From: Candidatus Dojkabacteria bacterium UBA5749
GTDB taxonomy: Bacteria > Patescibacteriota > Dojkabacteria > SC72
Reading direction: 5' to 3'
Length of the DNA: 14,598 bases
NCBI GenBank assembly: GCA_002419125.1
Contig: DIFL01000013.1
Location: 1-14,598 of the forward strand
Shown here: positions 7,221 through 13,675 of the stretch, one piece after another
Numbering within the stretch: the first letter of the stretch is position 1
Layout of the letters: each line of letters opens with the position of its first letter
Program-made: the position numbers and the translations under genes
Notes under the pieces: generated by a model
The model's database searches: none
The model's input: the letters and a program-made list of their open reading frames with translations, nothing else
Told to the model about the DNA's origin: nothing

Positions 7221-7653
7221 CTTTGTAATTAGAATTTAAGAATTCTTGAAGAAACATTGTAGCAGAAATCATATCAATTTTCTTCCTGCTAGACTTAATA
7301 TTTTGTCCAAGAGATAGTAGCATATTTTGAGATTGATTAGTAGAATAACTTTCATCCTGGAATATAACGGGAAGATTGGTAATGTCTGTAAGTTTTTTTG
7401 CAAATTTATCTATCTTTCTTACAGAGTATTTATACTCTTCTTTAAATATTTGGGGTTTCCCTATTAATATGGTTTTAACTCTGTATTCCTCTACAACAAG
7501 TAAAATATCTTCAAGTATATCTTCTACATCTCTATTTTTTGTTATCCTTAATACCTCTAGTGGAGATGCTATTACTCCTTTGCTATCAGAAATCGCCAAC
7601 CCAATTCTTTTGGTTCCATAGTCTATTGCTAATATTGGGTTTTGAACATTCAT
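7201..7653 (-). CDS. ruvX: RuvX/YqgF-family putative Holliday junction resolvase / pre-16S rRNA nuclease
   Basis: YqgF proteins have an RNase H-like fold; the family is linked to pre-16S rRNA 5'-end processing and has been called a Holliday junction resolvase. The 150-residue protein has LAIDYGTKRIGLAISD (8-23) with D11, TILIGKP (61-67), FQDESYST (98-105) and KKIDMISATMFLQEFL (124-139) with D127, so the three acidic positions are kept. Two departures from the usual pattern are visible: the GLP-type loop is GKP, and the arginine of DER is serine. It starts one base after the alaS stop and overlaps mltG, so it is firmly in the operon. No Shine-Dalgarno motif is seen. Confidence 0.92.
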   Translation of the reverse strand: MNVQNPILAIDYGTKRIGLAISDSKGVIASPLEVLRITKNRDVEDILEDILLVVEEYRVKTILIGKPQIFKEEYKYSVRKIDKFAKKLTDITNLPVIFQDESYSTNQSQNMLLSLGQNIKSSRKKIDMISATMFLQEFLNSNYKDDEKSD

Positions 7654-7654
7654 A

Positions 7655-9442
7655 TTATTGTAAAACTGCTTTAATTCTTTTTATTCCACTTCCAACACTC
7701 TCTTGTTTTAAAATTTTAAACTTACCAAGAGATGAGGTATTTTCTACATGAGGACCATTACAAATTTCAATAGAGAAGGGATTTCCCTTTTCTCCTATAT
7801 AGTAGACTTTTACGTTGTCGCCATATTTTTCTTCGAAAGCTGCAAATGGAACTAATGATAATGCTTTCTCTTTTGGCAACTCTTCGTAATGTACATCTAA
7901 ACTATTTTTAATAGCGGTATTAACTAAATCTTCTACTTTTTTTATTTCTTCATCTGTTAGTTTTGTTGGATGAGGGAAATCTAGCCTTAGTCTCTCTGGG
8001 GTAATATTGCTACCTTTTTGATATATGTGTTCCCCTAGTACTTTTCTTAAAGAAGCTAAAAGTAGGTGCGAGGTTGTATGATATTTAGTAGATATTTCTG
8101 ATGTATCTGCTAAACCTCCTTTAAATATTCCAACTGATGCTGTCCTAGATTGTTGTTGATGTCCTTTTTTTGATTCATCAAAGCCTTCGGGGTTTTTTAC
8201 AACGATGTTTTTCTCTTTAAGAATTTCTTCGGTAACTTCTTTTGGTAATCCATAGCTTTCATACAATCTAAAAATGTCGTTACCAGTTATATCGTCTTTA
8301 TTTATTATAAATCTGTCTAACTCCCTTAATCCGTTATTCATAGTTTTATTAAATTTCATTTCCTCTTCCTCTATCGTTTGTAATATTCTGTCTCTGTTAC
8401 TTTCTAATTTGGGATATATTTCTTTAAATTGAGAGATGCAAATATCTGCGATTTCTCTTGTCAAAGAGTTCTCTATACTAAGTAATCTCCCATGTCTCAT
8501 AGACCTTCGAAGTAATCTTCTCAGGACATATCCCTGCATTGTATTTGAAGGCGTAACTCCATCCATAACTAGAAGTATAGAGGCTTTAATATGGTCTGCT
8601 ATTATTCTTTGCGATTTAATATTTTGGTTATTAGAGATTTCTTTAATCTTTTCTAATATTGGCTTGTAAATATCTATATCATATACAGAATCTACTCCCT
8701 GGCTAATCATTGTTAATCTTTCTAGCCCTCCTCCAAAGTCTACATTATGTCTTCCGAGTGGTAGATACATTCCATTTTCAAAGAGATACTCCATGAATAC
8801 ATTGTTTCCGAGTTCTAAGTATTTTCCACAGTTACAATTAACATTACAATTGCTCCCACAGGGCTTCTTTCCTGTATCAAAGAAGATTTCACTATCTGGG
8901 CCACATGGACCACCACTTGGGAGTCCCCACCAGTTATTTTCTTTTCCAAACTCTTGAATTTTTTGATTAGGGCCGACCTCTGCTTTAATTCCATATCTAT
9001 TAAAAATCTCTTTCCATGTATCTATTGAAACAGTATCTTTTGGTATTTCCTCTTCCCCTTTAAAAACAGATACAAATATTTTTGATATTTCTATTTCCAA
9101 TACCTCAACAAAGAATTCTGCAGTCATCTCTATTGCTTCTTTTTTGAAATATCTATTCAATGACCAATTCCCTAACATTTCAAATGTAGTACAGTGGAAA
9201 GGGTCTCCTACCTCATCAATATCATTTGTTCTTAAACATCTTTGAGAGTTAGTTAGCATATCTCCTAAAGGATGTTTTTCTCCTTTTAGGAAAGGTACTA
9301 AGGGAAACATCCCCGCATTTACGAAAAGCACAGAGGGATCATCTTCAGGAATGAGTGGAGCACTGGGTATTTCGATGTGATTTTTACTTTTAAAAAAATC
9401 TATATACTCTTTTCTTAACTCACTGTATTTGAGGTTTCTCAT
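7655..9442 (-). CDS. alaS: Alanyl-tRNA synthetase, compact form lacking the C-terminal C-Ala domain
   Basis: AlaRS charges tRNA-Ala in the cytoplasm and edits mischarged serine and glycine. From the ATG at 9442 the product has 595 residues against about 870 in most bacteria. The class II core is present: RCLRTNDIDEVG followed by FEMLGNWS, GGPCGPDSEIFFD, a four-cysteine block (CGSNCNVNCNCG), DFGGGLERL, and GYVLRRLLRRSMRHG. The editing part keeps a metal site (HTTSH near 457-461, C563 and H567 of ICNGPHV, counted from the TTG form). The linking beta-barrel and the C-Ala part are missing, as in other reduced AlaRS. A TTG two codons upstream (9448) would lie against the -10 box, so ATG is preferred. 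It opens the operon and has its own extended -10 element. Confidence 0.95.
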   Translation of the reverse strand: MRNLKYSELRKEYIDFFKSKNHIEIPSAPLIPEDDPSVLFVNAGMFPLVPFLKGEKHPLGDMLTNSQRCLRTNDIDEVGDPFHCTTFEMLGNWSLNRYFKKEAIEMTAEFFVEVLEIEISKIFVSVFKGEEEIPKDTVSIDTWKEIFNRYGIKAEVGPNQKIQEFGKENNWWGLPSGGPCGPDSEIFFDTGKKPCGSNCNVNCNCGKYLELGNNVFMEYLFENGMYLPLGRHNVDFGGGLERLTMISQGVDSVYDIDIYKPILEKIKEISNNQNIKSQRIIADHIKASILLVMDGVTPSNTMQGYVLRRLLRRSMRHGRLLSIENSLTREIADICISQFKEIYPKLESNRDRILQTIEEEEMKFNKTMNNGLRELDRFIINKDDITGNDIFRLYESYGLPKEVTEEILKEKNIVVKNPEGFDESKKGHQQQSRTASVGIFKGGLADTSEISTKYHTTSHLLLASLRKVLGEHIYQKGSNITPERLRLDFPHPTKLTDEEIKKVEDLVNTAIKNSLDVHYEELPKEKALSLVPFAAFEEKYGDNVKVYYIGEKGNPFSIEICNGPHVENTSSLGKFKILKQESVGSGIKRIKAVLQ

Positions 9443-9449
9443 ATTCAAG

Positions 9450-9458
9450 ATTATATCA
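9450..9458 (-). promoter_or_regulatory. Extended -10 element of alaS, predicted leaderless
   Basis: The minus strand reads TGATATAAT, a perfect -10 hexamer (9450-9455) with the TGn extension. No good -35 is seen 16-18 bases further up, which is common for extended -10 promoters. Seven bases separate it from the ATG at 9442, so transcription would start at or within a base of the start codon. Confidence 0.6.
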
Positions 9459-9465
9459 AAAGGGG

Positions 9466-11457
9466 TTAAGAAGTAGTATCTTTTTGTTGAGTATCTTCCT
9501 TTTCCTCTAGTTCTTTAAGTTGATGATACAGATTTTCTAAATCTGGTTCTGGTTGGGAATCAGAGAACATGGGGGTTATTCCTTCTACGGTAGTTAATCC
9601 TTCAGTATCCGTACCAGGTAATTCCTCTTGGGTATTTTTAAGTGCTTGTGCATCTTTATTCTCGCTAATTATTTCTGGTTCTACTGCAACAAAGACATCT
9701 TTGTTGCTTTCTTCATTAGATATTTGGGGTTCGGGAGCATCAAATTTCTCCTCCGTAAGTTTCTTAACAGGAGATTCGACGGGGATTATTGGAGTTTCAT
9801 TTGTAATGGGGATAGATTCGGGAAGAATTGTATTTTTTGATACCTCTTTGGAACTATCTTTCCATATTAATGGAAGAAGTAGGGGTACAAATATAGCTAA
9901 TCCTATTAGGGCAAGTCCTCCAAGTACTATGTAAAGAGTCCTTTTAGGAATTTCTAGGCCTAAAATCTTAAAACTGTCAGAGTCATAGTCTTCATTTTCT
10001 TGTCCAATGGTAAAAGTCCACTCTTTCTCTACCTCACCACCATTAGAATCTTTAAAGTAGATAGAGACTTTGTGTACTCCTTCGCTAAGGGGGTTTTGTG
10101 GGAGATATATAACAGTGTGTTCATTTTCCTCAACCTTGTTTATCTTAATTTCTTCTGTAATATCCCTGTCATCTAACTTAAAGATAATTGAGGAATCATC
10201 AATAGTGGCACCCTTTGCTGCCATTAAGGAGGCTTTAATTGTTGGAGTATTTATATTAATACTGTCTGTGCTTGTTGGAGACATATTTATTACCTGAGGG
10301 TCTGGTAGTTCTACTTTATCATCGGGTTCTTCTGGATCTTTTTCTTCTCTTGAAATTATTATCTCTTCTGAAATGTCCATTCCTATGCCTGTAGGGTCTT
10401 GATCATCTACTGCTCTCACAATTATTCTATATGTACCATCTTCTATATCGCTTAAATCTACACTGTAAGATGTTTGAGTAGGTGAAATGTTTGTATTAAT
10501 GGGTTTCCATGTTAGTTCGTTTACTGGATTTGAAGAGATATATAGCTCGTACCTAATAATGTTATTATTGTCACTTGCTCCCCATTTCACATCTAAACTA
10601 GTAATCTCTTTTATTATTAGTGAACTCTCTGGGTCTATAATTGTTACTACTGGATTATCATTGCTTGGATTATTAACACTAATCACCCATGATTGTGCAG
10701 AAAGATGCTGACTGTATCCATCATGTATGAAGACATTAACTAGATAGCTTCCAGCCTTTTTTGTAGAGCCTCTAAACTTGAGTGTTAATTGACCACCACT
10801 ACCATTATCAATTTCGGTTTTCTTAAGCCAATCCTCTCCCTTTGTAAAAGAGTACATGTAATTAATATTGTCCTGGTCTACATCCTTTGCTTCCAGTGTA
10901 TATTCATATATTTCTCCCACCTTGATACTCTGTGATGGAATAGAAGATTTTGGCGTGGTAGTAAAATTCGGTTTTGTGTTCTCGGCTATTGCTTTTACGC
11001 CCTTAATGTCAAAAGGGCTACTGATTACACAAGAGTATGTATTACCTAGAAGATCAGTCATGCTTCCCTTTAGGTTGTAAGCTCTAGCTATACGCGGAGT
11101 GTAGGGGAAAGACTCCGTTACTCTATTGGTTAGAGTGTCTTCATATGATTTTGTAAAAAGGGAGGTTCCAGACTCATCTGTAATTGAAATTTCCTTAATT
11201 GAGGAACTTTGAGATAACCCATCTACTTGTATTCTTACCGTATTGTTAACTTGAAGGGTGTATGGATTAACATTAGGAAATGTAATTATACATGGGTTAA
11301 GATTACTTAACTCTATCTCTTCAAATGCCTTATTTCTAAAATCAAAACTAGAATTCTCGAGTAATGCGAAAATGAAAAAAGGCAACGTGAAAATTAATAG
11401 AAAAGTTAATAAAATACTTTTCTTGTTTCTTTTTATTGGGGCATGTCTTCGATCCAT
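9466..11457 (-). CDS. Multi-domain Ig-like surface protein with transmembrane span and acidic cytoplasmic tail
   Basis: The 663-residue protein has an uncleaved-looking signal anchor at about 14-33, then four beta-sandwich regions: about 55-152 (with C56 and C143), 165-262 of putative-Ig or cadherin type (GEIYEYTLEAKDVDQDNINY, then VFIHDGYSQ), 270-368 resembling fibronectin III or Ig, and 388-484 Ig-like (EGVHKVSIYFKDSNGG). A second span lies at about 507-531, followed by an acidic, proline-rich tail of about 130 residues with a short coiled-coil-like segment near 640-656 (LENLYHQLKELEEKED). No LPXTG-type motif precedes the span. It sits between the solute-binding protein and alaS. A role in contact, adhesion or linking the surface to the cytoplasm is inferred; no enzyme motif is seen. 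Confidence 0.8.
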   Translation of the reverse strand: MDRRHAPIKRNKKSILLTFLLIFTLPFFIFALLENSSFDFRNKAFEEIELSNLNPCIITFPNVNPYTLQVNNTVRIQVDGLSQSSSIKEISITDESGTSLFTKSYEDTLTNRVTESFPYTPRIARAYNLKGSMTDLLGNTYSCVISSPFDIKGVKAIAENTKPNFTTTPKSSIPSQSIKVGEIYEYTLEAKDVDQDNINYMYSFTKGEDWLKKTEIDNGSGGQLTLKFRGSTKKAGSYLVNVFIHDGYSQHLSAQSWVISVNNPSNDNPVVTIIDPESSLIIKEITSLDVKWGASDNNNIIRYELYISSNPVNELTWKPINTNISPTQTSYSVDLSDIEDGTYRIIVRAVDDQDPTGIGMDISEEIIISREEKDPEEPDDKVELPDPQVINMSPTSTDSININTPTIKASLMAAKGATIDDSSIIFKLDDRDITEEIKINKVEENEHTVIYLPQNPLSEGVHKVSIYFKDSNGGEVEKEWTFTIGQENEDYDSDSFKILGLEIPKRTLYIVLGGLALIGLAIFVPLLLPLIWKDSSKEVSKNTILPESIPITNETPIIPVESPVKKLTEEKFDAPEPQISNEESNKDVFVAVEPEIISENKDAQALKNTQEELPGTDTEGLTTVEGITPMFSDSQPEPDLENLYHQLKELEEKEDTQQKDTTS

Positions 11458-11463
11458 TAATAT

Positions 11464-11493
11464 ATATTATTCTTTATTTATTGCTAACTGCAA
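11464..11493 (-). promoter_or_regulatory. Possible leaderless promoter of the Ig-like surface protein
   Basis: TAATAT (11464-11469) lies six bases before the ATG at 11457, with a weak TTGCAG (11488-11493) 18 bases further up. The -10 hexamer resembles those of the next two genes upstream on this strand. The -35 is poor and lies inside the preceding coding region, so read-through from the solute-binding protein gene is the alternative. Confidence 0.35.
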
Positions 11494-12778
11494 GTTTTAA
11501 ATTAATTTCATTTTCGGCGGTACTTAAAATTGAAGGAATATATTTGTTTCTTTCAACATTATCTTCAATTGCATTTTTTAATATCTCCTCAACAAATCCC
11601 TGTTCACCTAATTGCCACGCTTTCATGTAAGGGGCCATATATGCAAGTGCTGAAAGATATTCATTACTTGCTAACTCATCATTCATAGAGACTCTAGAGT
11701 AAGGTTCTCCAAAAGCTCTTACCTTTGAAGCATTTTGATAAAGTCTTCTAAGTTGCTCTGGTTGGCTTAGGTATTCAACAAATTTCCAAGCCTCTTTACT
11801 ACTTCTAGTCGTATTACTGACAGTAGTTCCCCAATATGATGAAAGATATGCTTCTTTATTGTTTGTTAATCTAGGTAATGGAGCTAATCCAAAATCTATA
11901 TCCTCTGTTTCCTGTAGCACCTCTAAGGCTCTCCAACTTGTTCCAAACATCATGGCTAACTTTCCTTGAACAAAAAAAGACATATCATTAGGCAGATATC
12001 CTTCCCAAGTTGAATCTTCTGCTTTCGCGAAAGAGGTGTATTTTTCAAATGCTGTTACTGCTCTTTGGGAAGTTAAATTGATAACAGTTTTATCCTCTCC
12101 CATTATCTCTGCTAGGTTCTGAAGGAAAAAGTAAAGTAATATATCAGTTGAATGAGTGATATTTTCAGCTGTTCCAACAGCTAATCCTGATTGAGTTATT
12201 ATTCCTTCACTATTTCTTTTTGTTAATTTCTGTGCTAAGTCCATGAAGGAGTCCCAATCAGTAGGGGGTGTAGAATATCCTGCCTTTTTAAGAAGATCTT
12301 TGTTATATATGACCATGAGACCATCTATTTGGAAAGGTATTGCATATATTTCACCATTTTTGCCTGTAAAATCTGAAAGTGCTGTGGGGTAAAATTCCTT
12401 TTCGTACGTTTCTTTAGTCATAATAGTTTCGGGTAACGGAGAAAGATATTTTTCAAATTTTGGTAACCAACTATTATGAATCATTGAGATATCTGGAGCT
12501 GGTTCATTTGTATTTTGTGCTTGTTCAAGTCTTGTGTATAGAAGAGATTCGTAGTTACTTAGAGGTTGAATAGCGTAAAAAATTTTAACACCAGGATTCT
12601 CGGCTTCATATTTTTCTATAATTGGGTGCATTGCATCTTCCTCTTCCCAGAATCCCCAGAAAGTAAGTTCGACATTTCGTGGTTCTTTAGGAATAATTGC
12701 AATAACTAGAAGGAACAGAAAGAAAACTCCTAATACAATTAAGAGTATCTTAATTAATTTCTTTTTTTTCTCGTCCAT
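11474..12778 (-). CDS. Membrane-anchored extracellular solute-binding protein (family 1-like)
   Basis: The 434-residue protein looks like the sugar-type solute-binding component of ABC importers: after a span at about 8-29 come NVELTFWGFW, HPIIEKYEAENPGVKI (51-66), PAPDISMIHNSWLPKF, the IYAIPFQIDGLMVIYNKDLL region (144-163), WDSFMDLAQKLT (175-186), FFVQGKLAMMFGTSW (268-282) and SSKEAWKFVEYLS. It has no cysteine at all, so no lipobox; it is anchored by the N-terminal span. No permease or ATPase gene is visible here; neighbours are a sortase and an Ig-like surface protein. The ligand cannot be read from sequence. It may work with a distant transporter or act as a surface receptor. Confidence 0.88.
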   Translation of the reverse strand: MDEKKKKLIKILLIVLGVFFLFLLVIAIIPKEPRNVELTFWGFWEEEDAMHPIIEKYEAENPGVKIFYAIQPLSNYESLLYTRLEQAQNTNEPAPDISMIHNSWLPKFEKYLSPLPETIMTKETYEKEFYPTALSDFTGKNGEIYAIPFQIDGLMVIYNKDLLKKAGYSTPPTDWDSFMDLAQKLTKRNSEGIITQSGLAVGTAENITHSTDILLYFFLQNLAEIMGEDKTVINLTSQRAVTAFEKYTSFAKAEDSTWEGYLPNDMSFFVQGKLAMMFGTSWRALEVLQETEDIDFGLAPLPRLTNNKEAYLSSYWGTTVSNTTRSSKEAWKFVEYLSQPEQLRRLYQNASKVRAFGEPYSRVSMNDELASNEYLSALAYMAPYMKAWQLGEQGFVEEILKNAIEDNVERNKYIPSILSTAENEINLKLAVSNK

Positions 12779-12787
12779 ATATTTAAT

Positions 12788-12817
12788 ATATTACATAATT
12801 TAGATTCTTTCTGCCAC
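12788..12817 (-). promoter_or_regulatory. Promoter of the solute-binding protein, near-leaderless
   Basis: GTGGCA (12812-12817, four of six) and TAATAT (12788-12793) are 18 bases apart, and nine bases separate the -10 from the ATG at 12778, so the leader would be about 3 nt. The -35 overlaps the last codons of the sortase gene. Confidence 0.45.
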
Positions 12818-13594
12818 AACTACCAATCTTTTTATCCCTGCACCTAATGGCCAACAGGTCATCATAGTTATCGTTTCTTTATCTCCTTGTGTTTTTAGTA
12901 TCGAAAAATCTTCTGCAGACACTATCTTTTTATTTCTAACTACATATTTAAAGATTTCTTCATCCTTAGTAATTTCAACCATATCTCCGATATCAATATT
13001 TTCTAATTTAGTAAATATTGTTTCTGGGGTATTTGCATGGCTGTTAAAGAAAGTAATTACAGCACTATGACCATATATAAAGGAGTTTCCTCCATCTCCT
13101 GGAAGGGGCGTACCTTTGAAATGAGCTAAACCATATTTAAGATATTTGTCATATACCGCCTCATTTGAGCTCTCAACGTTTGGTGTTATTCTAATATCTT
13201 TAATTTCTATCTCAGGAATATTAATAGTTAGATTCTTGTTATACTCTCTATCTACAATTATCTCCTTTGTATTTTTAGTAGTAGGGTCATAAGTGAACAA
13301 GCCTTCATATTGAAGACCTTCTGCGTTTTTAGAAAGATTTTCAAAGTAACTTTTCCCTGGATCGTAGTAAGCAAATTCATCCTCTATATACTCTTTGTAA
13401 GTATCGGGGATTGGATCTTTCATCTGTTCTTGTTTTGATAGTTGTATCCTTCCCTGAATATATGAACTAAGAAGGGGGACTCCTTGACTGAGTAGAATTA
13501 CTACTCCTACTATCCCAAATATCCAAGAGATATTCTTAGTCATTTGAGATACTTTTTTTTCACTTATTTTTTTTATTGTTATCCCTTCATCCAT
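12800..13594 (-). CDS. Sortase-family transpeptidase, membrane-anchored
   Basis: Sortases cleave a sorting motif in surface proteins and join them to the wall or to each other. From the ATG at 13594 the protein has 264 residues: a polar N-terminus, a span at about 22-44, a linker, and a catalytic domain from about 115. Counted from the longer GTG form (277 residues, start 13633), the active site is H189 in FIYGHSA, C260 in MMTCWPLGAG and R269 in KRLVVVAER. This pattern with TCWP resembles class D/E-type sortases, but I would not fix the class. The GTG start lies inside the promoter -35, so I prefer the ATG. IPQTG in the 580-residue protein at 2013-3755 is a possible substrate. Confidence 0.9.
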   Translation of the reverse strand: MDEGITIKKISEKKVSQMTKNISWIFGIVGVVILLSQGVPLLSSYIQGRIQLSKQEQMKDPIPDTYKEYIEDEFAYYDPGKSYFENLSKNAEGLQYEGLFTYDPTTKNTKEIIVDREYNKNLTINIPEIEIKDIRITPNVESSNEAVYDKYLKYGLAHFKGTPLPGDGGNSFIYGHSAVITFFNSHANTPETIFTKLENIDIGDMVEITKDEEIFKYVVRNKKIVSAEDFSILKTQGDKETITMMTCWPLGAGIKRLVVVAERI

Positions 13595-13604
13595 AATATT
13601 AAAT

Positions 13605-13633
13605 ATATTATCATTTCCGCTTTTTGATGTCAC
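13605..13633 (-). promoter_or_regulatory. Promoter of the sortase gene, near-leaderless
   Basis: GTGACA (13628-13633, five of six) is followed after 17 bases by TAATAT (13605-13610), with TGA directly before it as an extended -10. Ten bases then lead to the ATG at 13594, a leader of about 4 nt. The first three bases of the -35 are the GTG that would otherwise be taken as the start codon. Confidence 0.55.
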
Positions 13634-13636
13634 ATG

Positions 13637-13666
13637 TTGGCAGTTCTTGTCTTTGTCTGCTAGAAT
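13637..13666 (+). promoter_or_regulatory. Promoter of dnaJ, near-leaderless
   Basis: TTGGCA (13637-13642, five of six) and TAGAAT (13661-13666, five of six) are 18 bases apart. Nine bases separate the -10 from the dnaJ ATG at 13676, giving a leader of about 3 nt. No CIRCE-type heat-shock operator (TTAGCACTC with its inverted copy) is seen. The -35 is three bases from the sortase -35 on the other strand. Confidence 0.6.
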
Positions 13667-13675
13667 ATTGCCTGT

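Noticed and set aside
9605..9625. LPGTD-like sequence in the tail of the Ig-like surface protein as a sorting signal
   Set aside because: It lies in the predicted cytoplasmic tail after the last span, with no span following it, so a sortase could not use it.
9569..9934. Plus-strand open frames antisense to the Ig-like surface protein tail
   Set aside because: The sense frame encodes a coherent membrane span and tail, and the antisense translations show no motif or plausible start context.
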